Shown piece after piece: positions 21,208 through 32,423 of a stretch of 64,000 bases of DNA. The stretch comes from Gremmenia infestans. Its lineage: Eukaryota > Ascomycota > Leotiomycetes > Helotiales > Hamatocanthoscyphaceae. The translations under genes were made by a program, and so were the position numbers. The notes below the pieces were generated by a model that saw only the letters and a program-made list of their open reading frames with translations, ran no database searches and was not told the DNA's origin. Every line of letters begins with the position of its first letter. Position 1 is the stretch's first letter. The DNA lies in NCBI GenBank assembly GCA_032629725.1, contig JAFEVB010000007.1, positions 2,170,001-2,234,000 of the forward strand, in the 5' to 3' direction.

Positions 21208-22349
21208 CGCGACTTGATGTGAATGGTAGTCTTTACAGGGATGTCTCCTGCACTAAGAAATTCGACCATCTCTTCAGCACCCTCCCGTATTGCCACATAC
21301 ATTGCGTCTTCTGTATCTATCCCCTCTTCCACAAGACGGCGAACCATGCTCGAAAAGCCAGCCCGTATAGCGATGAACAACGGCATCCCATCACCCCACG
21401 CAGGGCCTAACTGGGACAGCTCTTTCGGTATCTCCAGCATTCTTCCAACGAGCAGGAAAGCTATCTCATCTTTCCTACCACGGATAGCCATGTCGAGAGG
21501 CGTCAAGCTCGGACAATTATGATGTGCATCTACAGATGAAGAGGCAGAGGCAGAGGCAGAGGTAGAGGCAGAGTGCCCACCGGACTGGGCGAACATATCT
21601 GCACCCTTTGCCAGCAGCGCTTTTACTAGAACGACGCAATGCTTGCTTCGCGCTGCGTAGTGCAGAGGTGTCATTCTCGCGTTGTAGCCAGAGGGGTCAT
21701 GTGCAAGGTTGACCGTAGCCCCATCCGCATCAGCGTCCAGCAACAAGGACGCTACATCCGTGTGGTCTTCAGAGATAGCTAGAGACAACGCAGTCAAGCC
21801 CTCAAAGTTTCGCGCAAGGACATCTGCCCCCGCATCGAGTAACAGCTGCACAGTGCCCCGCAAGCCGGCCTCGGAAGCGAAATGCAGAGGCGTGTTATCA
21901 CGCTGGCCACGCGTCTCGATATCAACACCTCGATCGAGGAGGATCTTGAGCAGCCGGTGGTTTCCAGCCCTGGTGATGATTTCTAGGAGATTCATGCCAG
22001 AGCTAGAAGTAGGCTGGGCGATGAACTGCACGCGGGTAATCCACTGCAGCGGGATGATGTTCGTGAAATAGGACAGGATGTATTCAGAGCCCCAATTTTT
22101 GGCTGGCCCATGAAGTCTCTGGGCAGTCACTGTGTAGGACCATACTGCACGATTGCTCGTGTGGTTATAACAGCCGTAGATTTCATCTGGGCCGAAGGAT
22201 TTGTGGTAGAGGAGAGGAGTGAGACATGTTGCAAGGCGTTTGCGGGATCGGATGAGAGAATTGAGGTCGTTGCACTTAGAGAGATACTTTGATATTTCAT
22301 AAATGAGCTCGGATGGTAGTTCATCGAACGCTATTTTCGCCATGATCAT
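21204..22349 (-). CDS. F-box-like ankyrin-repeat protein, 381 aa
   Basis: An intronless frame with its ATG at 22349; a second ATG two codons later would serve equally. The N-terminus FDELPSELIYEISKYLS is F-box-like, which would link the protein to SCF ubiquitin ligases. Ankyrin repeats follow from about residue 118 to the end, such as NTPLHFASEAGLRGTVQLLL and MTPLHYAARSKH. A Ser/Ala run at about residues 258-270 is encoded by a GAGGCA hexanucleotide microsatellite, a likely length-variable spacer. The target is unknown. The stop may be premature, because ankyrin-like text continues in another frame directly downstream. Confidence 0.82.
   Translation of the reverse strand: MIMAKIAFDELPSELIYEISKYLSKCNDLNSLIRSRKRLATCLTPLLYHKSFGPDEIYGCYNHTSNRAVWSYTVTAQRLHGPAKNWGSEYILSYFTNIIPLQWITRVQFIAQPTSSSGMNLLEIITRAGNHRLLKILLDRGVDIETRGQRDNTPLHFASEAGLRGTVQLLLDAGADVLARNFEGLTALSLAISEDHTDVASLLLDADADGATVNLAHDPSGYNARMTPLHYAARSKHCVVLVKALLAKGADMFAQSGGHSASTSASASASSSVDAHHNCPSLTPLDMAIRGRKDEIAFLLVGRMLEIPKELSQLGPAWGDGMPLFIAIRAGFSSMVRRLVEEGIDTEDAMYVAIREGAEEMVEFLSAGDIPVKTTIHIKSR
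21541..21573. repeat. GAGGCA hexanucleotide microsatellite inside the ankyrin gene
   Basis: About five and a half copies with one T variant. It encodes the alternating Ser/Ala run of the F-box/ankyrin protein on the minus strand, so copy changes would stay in frame. Confidence 0.85.
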
Positions 22350-23023
22350 CTAGGATCAGAAGATAATTGATGCGTGAGGGTTTCTTGGTTGTGGCTCGTT
22401 TCATTTTTAGGGACGTCCGACGCTGATCGGAAAATCGATGCGGCCGCGAACGAGCAGGGCATATAGTCTTACATGCAAACCAATAGCAAGCATGACCACG
22501 ATTGCTACATAGCCCATCAGAATCTTCCCGTTATATAGTGAATGGGCCCGCGCAAAAGTTTACAATACTCGTAGTACCTTCCGATAGATCCTAAAGTACT
22601 GGTGATATCAGAATGAACGAATGCGGTGCAGATGCGCGGGTTAGAATGTGGGATAGCGTGCTTAAATAAAGAAAGCTAGCCGCTTGTCACTCGATTTACC
22701 TTGAACTGTAAGGCTCGGTTAATAGATAGGGGCTGATGAGAGGAGAGGTATTTTATGATTTCCTTTAGTGAGAATTAAAATGTGTTAATCAATAGAGAAA
22801 AGCATGGGCTCAAGTCCCAGAAACTAAAGATATTGAGTTGTCCCGTTTCATGACCCGCTTGCTCAAGCAATGGTGATCTCGAAAATGTCAGTTCAAAAAT
22901 TAATGTATTTATTATTGTATCGTGTAGCTTTTATAGCCAAATCCGAACGCCAGAGCTGTGATGCTATCTAATCTCGCTGAACGCCTGTATATGCTTCTTT
23001 TGGTATAATACGCTGTAAATTTA
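22350..23023. other. Intergenic region
   Basis: This holds the 5' flank of the F-box/ankyrin gene and the 3' flank of the MFS gene. No gene or clear element is visible. Confidence 0.5.
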
Positions 23024-25129
23024 TCAGACATCCTCCTGCGGCAGCACCTCTCCGCTCTCTTTCCTCTTCTCCCGCTTCATCGCCTCTTTCTCTCCCCGCT
23101 TCGCATCTCTCGACAAGCGTTTGTTGACTTTCGCTTCCTTGCGTTTCGCTTCTTCTTCCGCTAGGCCTGTCTTGACGACCTGGTGTTCTTTGCTCAACGT
23201 CCGTTTGGTGATGAGGAGGCTGACAAGCAAGCCGAAGCCGGCGAAAGCGACTGTGTGGGTTATTAGCTAGGGAGTTCAATGAAGGTGGCGTATCACGTAC
23301 CAAACATAATCCACATCGTCCTCAAAGACTGAAAGAAAGCATGCCTAGCAATGACTCTCTGCGCCGGCGGAAGGTGAGTCACGATACCGACACTCGCACC
23401 GGCCGAACCACCAGAAAGTACACCAGCGAGCTCAGGGCCCAACGAAGCGACTAATGAAGCCGATTGGTTTTGCATTTCGTTCTGAAAAACAACGCTGCCA
23501 ATGACGACCCCAATAGCAGTGGCCAAGCTGCGAACGAAGCCAAAAGTCGCAGTCGCAGTTGCGATATCTCGTGGCGCAACGAAGTTCTGAAGCGCAATCA
23601 GAGGTGCTTGGAAATTTGGGCCAACACCGATTCCTGCTACGATTTGGAAGAGGATGATTTTTGGCCAATTAGCCGTGGAGTCTAGGTCGATGAAGAGGCC
23701 CCAGCCGAGAACCAGGATCGTCATGCCGAACCAAATTGGTGGGAGATAATTGCCGGTTACCTTGATGAATATTCCAGTAGCTACTGATGTGAATGATAGG
23801 GAAAGTGCAAAGGCCAGGGTATACACGCCGGATAGGAGGGGTGTGGCGCCGATGACAGCTTGGAAATAAAGGGGTAGATAGTAAGATCCGGAAATGAAGA
23901 CGATACCATGACAGAAACAAGTCCCAAGGGCGGCAATTGCAGATCGATGTTTGAACATGCCTAGTTGGAAATTAGAATTTGCTCGAGATCGAAATTAAAG
24001 CGGAACTTACGAAGAGGCATAATCGGGTAGCGAGCGAACTTCCATTCGTTGAGAACGAAAAGGCTTGCAACGAAAACCCCAAATATGATCAGGCAGATGA
24101 CCGTGACGGAGTCCCACGAGAATGAGACACCACCGAATTCTAGACCGAGAAGTAACATCAAGGTACCACCAACGATTGTTAAACTTCCTAGCCAATCAAC
24201 GGCCTTGAGACCGTCCCAAACAGGAGTTTTGGGGTTATCGAGATGCAAGAATATGCAGAGTAGGATAAACACAGTTCCAGTAATAGGTACTAGCCCCGTC
24301 AGCTATAGCACCACGCAAATGTTGTATCCACTTACGATTGATATAAAAACACCATCTCCACGAGACCTTTTCAGTGAAAACCCCTCCCAATATCGGTCCC
24401 ACGGCTGAAGCAAAAGCCCAAGTCATGCCCACAAGACCAAAATACTTGCCTCGATTGCGCATGCTGAACAAGTCGGAGATGCAAATATTGACTAGGACAA
24501 TCAGACCCCCTCCGCCAATTCCTTGAATTGCTCGGGATGCAATCAGCATGCCGATGTTAATGCTGGTGGCGCATAGAACACTTCCGATGAAGAATATGCC
24601 TGCTGCTACGAGTAATATAGGTTTCCGTCCCCAGATGTCACTGATCTTTCCCCACGACGGTGTGCTAGCTGCGTTTGCAAGAAGGTAGGCGGAGCCAATC
24701 CAGGTATAACCAGCGTTCGAGTGGAAGTATTCGCTGATGGTTGGGAGGGCGGTTGTGACGATGGTTGTATCGAGGGCTCTGCAGCAATCTGTTAGTATGA
24801 TGCGCAAACTCCAGGCCGAATGAATTGAGAACTTACGCAAGAAATACAGAAGAACAGAGTGAGATCATAATGATAGCAGTCTGCAATGATGTGCGCGACG
24901 CCTCTGGGCTAGAGGCTTCCTCTTTCGCGGCTGGAGCTGCTGTCTCATGGACTCTATCGACACTGGCGGTTGATCCATTGAGGGTTTCGTCAGACGAGGA
25001 TACTTCTGGCGCTGCGATATTCTCTTCGGTCTGCCCTTCCATTATTGCCCCTCTGTCACCGTCTCTGTCTCGGTTTGCAGGACTCGCCACGGCCTCGGGT
25101 TCAGCCTCGTTGCGAATTTGCTTGTCCAT
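23024..25129 (-). CDS. MFS drug/H+ antiporter, DHA2 (14-TM) type, 633 aa
   Basis: Five exons on the minus strand: 25129-24837, 24778-24336, 24289-24011, 23960-23301 and 23250-23024. All have GT-AG borders and a consistent frame. Residues 1-85 are a charged cytosolic head. LDTTIVTTALPTI at the first membrane helix is the DHA2 signature, followed by GRKPILL and RAIQGIGGGG (MFS motifs A/B), then NLPITG rebuilt across an intron. The C-terminus is a highly charged Lys/Glu tail. Members expel toxins, fungicides or their host's own secondary metabolites in exchange for protons at the plasma membrane. No biosynthetic genes flank it, so the substrate is open. Confidence 0.93.
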
Positions 25130-27261
25130 GGCTATTGTCGTAAGGCTGCGTGTTATGAAGACGAAGAGAGCATGTTTCTGCGACGGAGGATATCTCTCCT
25201 CCTTATAGGGAAACTTTTTTTTTCCAATATTATATTATCCCCAAAGTCATGACGGCGTTGAACTCCGTAGCAGTCGATGTCGCTTTGATCCTAGTAATTT
25301 AGGGGTGGGTGGGGTGGTAAAGAAACGCGGGATCGGAACCTCCGCCAATCAGAGCGCCATAATAGCTACATTTAGGCTAGGTGTACAGGGGTATCGGCAT
25401 CGGATCTGCAAATTTCTGCCCCGGGCCCGAAGACCGAGTGAGTGAGAGACGATTCGGCCTTTTCTCTTACAAATAAGTTCCTTCCCCCCAGCTAGATGGA
25501 GAAGACCGCTGGCTGGTGAAAAGAATGAAAATGTTTTCCATTTAGATTTAGTTTTAGTTACCGAGTACATGATTTGGCTAGCGTCACGTTATACCTTACC
25601 GACCTAGGTAACTTTCGCAGACCACGGCATGATCCCTAGCGTTACGAGTAACAAAGCAAGTTTTGCTATATCTTCTTTGAAATTTACGCATTACAATTAC
25701 AAGCTCTTAAACTCTGACCTCCTAGCCTTCTAGGCATTTTGATTGGCCGTATTTTACGACTGCCATTTCAAAAATGCCTTCTAAAAGGTCTAGGCCTCCC
25801 GGGCCTTGCTACTACTCCCCCTCGGCCTCGCGTGTTGAGCTTCTAGTGTCCGAAACTAGCTCAGGAGTATTGTGCCTAGGTACCCTTACTTTGCTGCTTA
25901 CCTACATACCTTAGGTACCTCCTCTGAGTCACAGGGTCCAATGCACCTTCTGTATTTGAAGAAGCATATGCAACAGAAATCTGCGTCAGGATCTATAACA
26001 GAAAATGTTATTTACAGTAGTGTTATACGAGCAAAAGGATCTTTATTAACTAGGTATAGTCAAGAAAAAAGCTCTTTATGTTATAGAAATCGCTTCGCTA
26101 GCGCTGTTACGGTGCCACATGCTATGTCCCGCGATAGATAGTAGCTTTCCGAGCATGGTAGGACCAGCGTACGCAGTCGAGGTCGGTACAAGAATATGTA
26201 TTATGGGAGGTGTCAACTCAAAATGGTCGAATGGCGCTGAATCGTGATGAAGGAAATTAGACTTAGTGATTATATAGTTGCGTAAGAAATGTTCGTGAAT
26301 GAAGGCTTGTGATAGAAGAGCTGGATACTAAGACAAAGCTGACTTGGGGGGGGATGAAGAGCACACTTCGTAGAAAACCAATAGTGCGACATTGGTGGCG
26401 TTGTTGTACTAAAGCGGTGGTGTTACTACAGCTGTGTTTGCGGGGTAAGTCCCGATCTCCCTGTTACAAGTATGACCATGACGTTGTTGTATTCAACGGA
26501 TAGTTCTAACGAAAAGGAGTTGTCTTATCTCCTTTGAACTACGTATAATATGGTTCACAAGTATTTATAGCCTCTACGTGACCTAAACTTTAGTAAACAT
26601 CAAGCATTAAATTTTATTGGTGTTCGTTCTACACTTATTTTAAAGCTCTAGAATAGCACACTAAGGTATTCCAGATGATCTCTCCGTGAAACGTTTACTT
26701 TACTATAAGGTGATCTGTACTTCCAAACGTTATGACTAGTATTGGTTACTACAATGCAGTGTTCATTGAACTAGGAAATATATAGGAAGCTCTGAGAATA
26801 TTAAGTATGTCTCCTCACCGCTGATTTGGAGTACCATCTGCGATGATACTCCTCGGAAAGACAGCAGACACTATAATCCCCGCCTTACGAACTACACGGT
26901 GTCTTGCGTAACAACTCTAGGGGTTTCACTATAGATGCAGTTGACCTTTATCAGCAGCTGAGCTTAACCATCATATATCAGTCTTATTCGTAAGCTGAAT
27001 ACGAGTTTTATGGCTGCTAAATGCTGCCTGTACAACTAGTGAATACAAGCAGTGCTTGCGTCCTTTTTTCAGTGCAACCCAGCGCATTCCTAATATGTCG
27101 AACAGCATTCTAATAGAGCATATTCCAGTCCTACATCCATGAACCAATTTCTATAAAGGAGACTGCAATGTCCTTGCTTGTCCGGTCATCTTAGACGCTC
27201 AGTCTTCACAGCAAATCAATTGAACAAATCCTGATTTATATTCTACAAACCTCCTTCTAAG
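25130..27261. other. Gene-poor AT-rich stretch
   Basis: 2.1 kb with only short, unconvincing open frames. The low-complexity, stop-rich texture could reflect decayed transposon sequence, possibly altered by repeat-induced point mutation. I could not recognise any element, terminal repeat or transposase remnant. The right end carries the promoter of the cysteine-rich gene. Confidence 0.5.
27144..27159 (+). promoter_or_regulatory. CCAAT and TATA elements of the cysteine-rich gene
   Basis: CCAAT at 27144-27148 and TATAAAGG at 27152-27159, 103 bp before the ATG at 27262. The two elements are unusually close together, so one may be fortuitous. Confidence 0.4.
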
Positions 27262-27621
27262 ATGCAATTCCAAACCCTCTTCTTCCTCGCGGTCGCCGCA
27301 ATGGCCTCCACCGTCGGTGCAACCCCCTCCGCAGATGCACGCTGCGGTCCAGTCAATGGAAACTGCTATGAGAATGGCTGTGATGGAAATAGGGCTACCC
27401 TCAAATGCAACTCTGTATGTCCTACCGATTTGATACATTCTGCATCCGAGTATAAAATCCGTATTAGGTTATGTCTAACAATAAGTACTTTCCAGGGCCC
27501 CTACAAAGGCTGCGAATGTGGATATGGGTGTGGTTCAACCGTTGGACCATGTGCTGGTAACGATTGCGAGGGAATTAATGGCCGCTGCACTAGCAATTAT
27601 CTGGGATGCACTTGCAATTAA
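27262..27621 (+). CDS. Small secreted cysteine-rich protein (12 Cys), 92 aa; effector-like
   Basis: Two exons: 27262-27414 and 27496-27621, with an 81-nt GTATGT...TCCAG intron in phase 0. The N-terminus MQFQTLFFLAVAAMASTVGA is a clear signal peptide. The mature chain of about 72 residues holds 12 cysteines, suggesting six disulfides, and is Gly/Asn-rich (GPYKGCECGYGCGS). No known family is recognised. Size, secretion and cysteine density fit a fungal effector or antimicrobial peptide; the role is inference. It sits at the edge of a gene-poor, AT-rich stretch, a setting in which such genes are often found. Confidence 0.85.
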   Translation: MQFQTLFFLAVAAMASTVGATPSADARCGPVNGNCYENGCDGNRATLKCNSVCPTDLIHSASEYKIRIRLCLTISTFQGPYKGCECGYGCGSTVGPCAGNDCEGINGRCTSNYLGCTCN

Positions 27622-28124
27622 TATGGTGCTAGGTATACTTGGGGGCATGGAAATTTAAACAGTTGGCAGCTGCAGATTGGTCCTAAAGAATCAAGTTATG
27701 AAATAAGAGTTCCTAATATGCTTCGAATTCAGAAAGCTATGAATTTTCCAAATCGCTAGTAATTGATCGCCTTGCATTTCAATGTCTTTGAGGTTATATG
27801 TCAAATCTTAAATCACTTATAGGATTTATTCTCAATTTTTAAACTGCTTCTTCCCGCTAATAAGAGCAAACCATCCCTACAGTTGTAGACGCTCTATCAA
27901 ATTACTAATTTTCGTATCATAATACGGAAAACTATATTATTCCCCTATCATAATAGTTTTTATATTACTACCTTCTGATTCTACTTTGAATCTCCATGAT
28001 TATCTATTATAATATGAAAATTTATATATTATATAACTAATCTAAAAATCTATATTAGAGAAATAATTACAACCTTTTAGATTAACTTTTACGTTTGACT
28101 ATATCTAGCTCTAATTTATAATAA
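27622..28124. other. Intergenic AT-rich region
   Basis: The 3' flanks of two convergent genes. It is very AT-rich with imperfect inverted repeats (for example around 27920-27960). No gene is supported. Confidence 0.5.
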
Positions 28125-30375
28125 TCAAGCAAGTACTGATACAACGGATCTTCTATCCTCTTCCCCGTCTCTTTTAGGGGTTGCCGTTGGATCCGAGCGA
28201 CATGGGTACCCTTTGCTCATGTCGGCAAATTTCCACTATTATAGAGTTAGTCACTTGGTGATATGAGCTTTAATAGCCCATCATAGCTTTGAAATGGGAG
28301 CCTGAGGAATATAGACTTACGTCCCGAGCGCTGACAATATTGTCAAACAGATTACTCATATCTGCGGAGTCTTTGTTTTTGTCCAAGCTTGATAGTGGAT
28401 CATCGTTGCCACAGACATTGAAGTACGCATTATACAGCCCTGCTGAAGTAATTGGGAAGTCATATAAGTTCCCTGGATCACCACCAGCAGCGTGGCTATT
28501 GACTCTGTAAGTTGGAATCCCGTTTTTCTTACCATTTGCAAGCCAGCCTTTGTATATACTATTGATATATAAGTAAGCTAAGCCAGGAGCCCTTTATGGA
28601 GAGGCCAACTGACCTTTCAACATATTCTTCCATCACCATCCCGCCGAGTTTTGAGCCACCTGTCATGGCAGAATGGACCATACCTAAAAGTGGCGTGAGT
28701 GGCCGTGGTTTCTCCGCACAGCCTGTCCTTTCCGTACAGGTTCCGGCACCCTCCTTGTTAGCATCGACGAGAAAGAAGCAGAGATTCGGGTAGTCATCTA
28801 AGCTAACGGCGCTATTGAACCGATCAGACCCAGACGCCTGAGATATAATAAGTCACTCGTTTTTATAGAGGGACTAAGAGCAGAACTTGCCGTAAATATT
28901 GAGTTGAATAGTGTATCCCGACCTAGGCGGTCTTTATCGTGACAGTTGTATGGACGGATGCTATATTTTGTTATCGTCTGTCTTTGAAAGAAGTAGAAAG
29001 ATGGCTATTACTTACATGAGGGTGGGCCGCACTTTGTCATTTTGGTGCAAAGCAAGGGGAAGCAGGTGCGAAAACATTGCTTTCGCAGCATCGGCACCAA
29101 CATCGCCTACTTTCATAGATCGAGACCACGCTCCATCTTTTAACATACTCGTCAAAGTCGAATAATCAGAGATACCATTAACAACGGTGTCTCCATCAGT
29201 GATTCCTTGAAATAGATTGTTGACTGCATTCTGTGCGCCATTACCCCAATCGGTAACAACGTGCTCCACAAGTTCATCAAAGCTAGCAATTTCGTTGATG
29301 ATAGAAGTCGCACCTTCGCTGTTGCGAAGTTAGCAACCTTCGATTGTTTTGCACTTGACTATTGCTTACATAGGATTTTTCCCAGTGGCGAGAATTTGAG
29401 TAACAACATCCGACATTTCAAATGCCATTTGGTTTGTCATGAGCTTATAGTCATTCATCTTTCCCAAATAATACTTGCTCATCTGCGAAGCTTGATAAGT
29501 TGGGGGTTTCCCGATCTTCATCGCGTCTTTGGCGAGGTCGTTAACAGTAGTAGAAATGCTCTTCGCAAACATTTGGCCAGCGCCTACCGGTAAAAGAAGG
29601 TCTGCAATCCAGCCGATGATTTCCCCGGCACCCATGTCTTCTTTGTTGTAATAGATATCGTACTCAGAAAGGTCAGCAACTCCGGCCAGACCGGCAACCC
29701 CAGCTTTTGTCAGGTCGCTGTCCACTGGGGCATAGAACTAACTGAATTAGCAGCTGCATGATTATCGAAAATATGTGGATGTTTACGTTGTTGATCCAAG
29801 AGACACTGTCTAAAATCATTTTCCCTGCTGGACCAACGGTCTGATCCTATATAGAATTAGCCAAGGATCTGAAAATTAGGGAGAGTTACGAACGCATTCA
29901 TGGCTTGCAGGTCCCCAGCCCGTGCATTCATTGCTACTACGGTCATCGCTGCAATCAAAGGTCGCATCGTCCGTTCCGAAAAGCTCTGCAAGATACGCAG
30001 TAAGGCTTGCGTAGTTTTCTCTTGAATCCTGACGATAGCTCTCTATGGCAGATTCTAGCAGTTGTTGAGCTCCAGCGGCTTCCCATTGGGAGCCAGGGTC
30101 GTTGTCTTGTGATTCTTTGAAGGTTGGGTCAGTGCATTGAACTTTCGCAGCTTCTATGATATAGTTAGCTTGCGGTGTGTTAAGTACATTATGGTCGTTC
30201 TTAGACAGAATGTAGAGTGGCATGAATACGACTTACTATCCAAGGCTGAAGAGAGGCTTGGAGGAGCATCTCGCCGCGCTGCTCGAACTCGCTTATTGCT
30301 TGGAGCAGCCTGAACATTGGAGTGTAGGAAGAAAGAAGCTTCTAGTAGTAAGACATAGTAAGTCGAGAACAACAT
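28125..30375 (-). CDS. Secreted protein resembling the C-terminal region of fungal GH18 chitinases; about 580 aa, one junction unresolved
   Basis: Minus strand. Exons I can join: 30375-30237, 30153-29894 (or 29890), 29846-29787, 29737-29370, 29318-29016, 28922-28891, 28837-28614, 28558-28321 and 28235-28125. The start has a signal peptide ending near NVQAAPS. The text then follows the cysteine-containing region found after the catalytic domain of killer-toxin-like GH18 chitinases (CTDPTF...QWEAAGAQ; LLPLALHQ...RP; IYG). No catalytic DxxDxDxE motif is present, so it is not itself a chitinase. Two problems remain. The second intron needs the weak donor GTTCGT to stay in frame. The 28891/28837 junction, with a GCAAGT donor, is off by one base. 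It is either an indel-damaged gene or my exon boundary is wrong. Confidence 0.6.
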
Positions 30376-31193
30376 TTTATACTCCCGGAGTGCAAGTAGT
30401 TGTCGATGAATACCTAGTAAGTTGGGAGTTAAACAGCTTTAGGACCTAGGAGGACTATATACTATTCAACCATCTTCATTTGATCAGTTCTCAAAATAGA
30501 TAAACGTACTTATTGGTCCCACCAATGAAGCTGTAATCACTAATGGAGTACTGGCTTATAAACCACCAGAAACATATGGGTGGTATGAATGCGCTGAGCT
30601 AGTAGCAAAAGCAAAAGGATCGCTAGACGACGTTTTAAGTTGGAGCAACAATGCTGACAATTTTTCGTGGTACGCGGAATATGGCTCTTTTATAACTTTT
30701 ATAAAATCAGATTACTGGCCCTCGGACGGAAGGTTTAGAAAACCTGTTTCGGCGATATGAAAAGTAAATATAATGATAGTCGTGGGTGGAGGTTGATGGC
30801 AGATTTTAGGATTTCTTTATGATCGATTTGCAGGGCTCCGATCCGAGGATTCCATGAGTTGAATCTTGGTAGCAATTGAGATAGTGAAAAAAATCTAAGC
30901 CTTATACTTTATATAAAGCTTTTTTAAGATGTCAAAATGATACAATTTCCACGGTGATAATATTCAACACACCAAAATTCTAAATTAACGGCCTAATAAT
31001 AAGATTAAAGAATATTCAACCCGGCAATATTGGTTTCCACTCGGAATGGGTTGTCTCTCATTCTCAGGTAATTAGGGACAGAAGTTAGGTAGGAACTTAT
31101 GTTTAGCGGTAATATTACGACCAAAATAGAAAGACTAACGTGGACGAAGGAGAATTTGATTGTGAATAAAATACTATAGTGTCTAAATCACAT
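30376..31193. other. Intergenic region with an orphan open frame
   Basis: Upstream of the GH18-C-terminal-like gene and downstream of the F-box gene. It contains an 86-codon start-less open frame on the plus strand (30500-30760), described separately. The rest is AT-rich with no visible element. Confidence 0.5.
30500..30760 (+). pseudogene. Orphan coding-like fragment, 86 codons without an ATG
   Basis: Open from just after a TAG (possible 3' splice site) to a TGA. The text has protein-like composition, with many aromatic residues (TYGWYECAELV, DNFSWYAEYGSF, SDYWPSDGRF). No start codon and no convincing upstream exon were found. It could be the last exon of a small gene, a relic, or chance. 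The family is not recognised. Confidence 0.35.
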
Positions 31194-32423
31194 TCAACAT
31201 CTACATCCAACAACTCCATTCCAGCACCGCTTCACTGTCTCATCAATTGTGATTTGGACGTCCTGAAGATCACTTAGCCCCCCTAAGACGCTCTTACTCA
31301 CGCCTTGTACTGTCAACCGAGTAAGTCCAGGCCAACCAGCTTGCAAGATTGGCATCAAGATATCCCGAAAAAGCTCATCCATGGGCGCAGTCACCCCATG
31401 AAGCCGCAGTCCCGGCTGAGACATAACTCCCCGCCTAGCCACGGTAATCGTTCCATCATAAGTCAAATCAATGTGCCCACCGTGCACCAAAACTAGAGTT
31501 GGAGGACGAATAGCCTGGATAAATGCGGCCCATTCATGATAGACAGCATCTTCATAGGTGACGGAGCTTGGCCTTGTTTGAAAAGGGTACTGTTGTCCTT
31601 GCTTGCACAGAGACAAATACTGCAGGTTACGACAGCGAACTTTCAGTGAAGAATTCAGCAGCCGCCTCATATTCCCTGGTTTGACCTGTATCGGCAAGCA
31701 ACCTTCCGGCCAGTTCTCCTCGAAAGTGGTCAAATCTCTGCGCACCAATCCGTCAACATCGCCACCCATCCTGAAATTTTCACCTGAAGCTAGGAGTCCA
31801 CCCTCCTGAACATTGTTGAGAGAGAGGGAAGACAGGGGTGCTTTGTCGCTACCATGAAGAATTGCGGAGGCAAGTGCGTAGTGCATTTTCCCACCAAGTC
31901 GAATGTGCTGAGCATCTGGAAAAAGCGAGGGGCGACGTGAGAGTGGTATTGAAGCTAGAGATTTGGAGTGCCACGGTCCCATATCAATATCGATGCTCGT
32001 GGCCCGGTCGAGCAAGGAGAACATTGCGTATACCTTTTCCGGAAGCCATATGACCCTCTCTCCTCTGATCTCCGCCGGGAGGGACATTTCTGCGCGCCAA
32101 AACCCAAGACTCCACGTGAAAGAACGGACAAGGCTCGCATACTGAGGCTTGCGCAGCATCAGATTGATGAATAGGTGTTGCTTAAGTAAGATGTCCTTGT
32201 AATTTGCTGGTTTTGATTCCGTAAGATATGACCTGGCTACGTTACGGAACGGTTCAAAGTAATGAATACTGAGATCGATTGTATGATACATAACTGGAAT
32301 GCTAAGGTCGTAGAATCGTCTCGAAGTTTCGGATACTTTCTTGAGAGCGGATGCTGGGAGGTACGCAAGAATCAACAGGCAGAGCTCTTCACTGAGCTCC
32401 CCAAGCGCGAATGGTCCATCCAT
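31194..32423 (-). CDS. F-box domain protein, 409 aa
   Basis: An intronless frame with its ATG at 32423. The N-terminus (about 5-45: LGELSEELCLLILAYLPASA, then VSETSRRFYDLS) is a typical fungal F-box, predicting an adaptor for an SCF ubiquitin ligase through Skp1. The remainder has the irregular leucine-rich, conserved-Trp texture of fungal F-box proteins without countable LRRs. The substrate is unknown. No signal peptide or membrane segment is seen. Confidence 0.82.
   Translation of the reverse strand: MDGPFALGELSEELCLLILAYLPASALKKVSETSRRFYDLSIPVMYHTIDLSIHYFEPFRNVARSYLTESKPANYKDILLKQHLFINLMLRKPQYASLVRSFTWSLGFWRAEMSLPAEIRGERVIWLPEKVYAMFSLLDRATSIDIDMGPWHSKSLASIPLSRRPSLFPDAQHIRLGGKMHYALASAILHGSDKAPLSSLSLNNVQEGGLLASGENFRMGGDVDGLVRRDLTTFEENWPEGCLPIQVKPGNMRRLLNSSLKVRCRNLQYLSLCKQGQQYPFQTRPSSVTYEDAVYHEWAAFIQAIRPPTLVLVHGGHIDLTYDGTITVARRGVMSQPGLRLHGVTAPMDELFRDILMPILQAGWPGLTRLTVQGVSKSVLGGLSDLQDVQITIDETVKRCWNGVVGCRC

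Noticed and set aside
19695..25129. Secondary-metabolite cluster around the lactonase-like enzyme and MFS transporter
   Set aside because: No polyketide, peptide or terpene synthase and no pathway regulator lies nearby; the genes appear independent.
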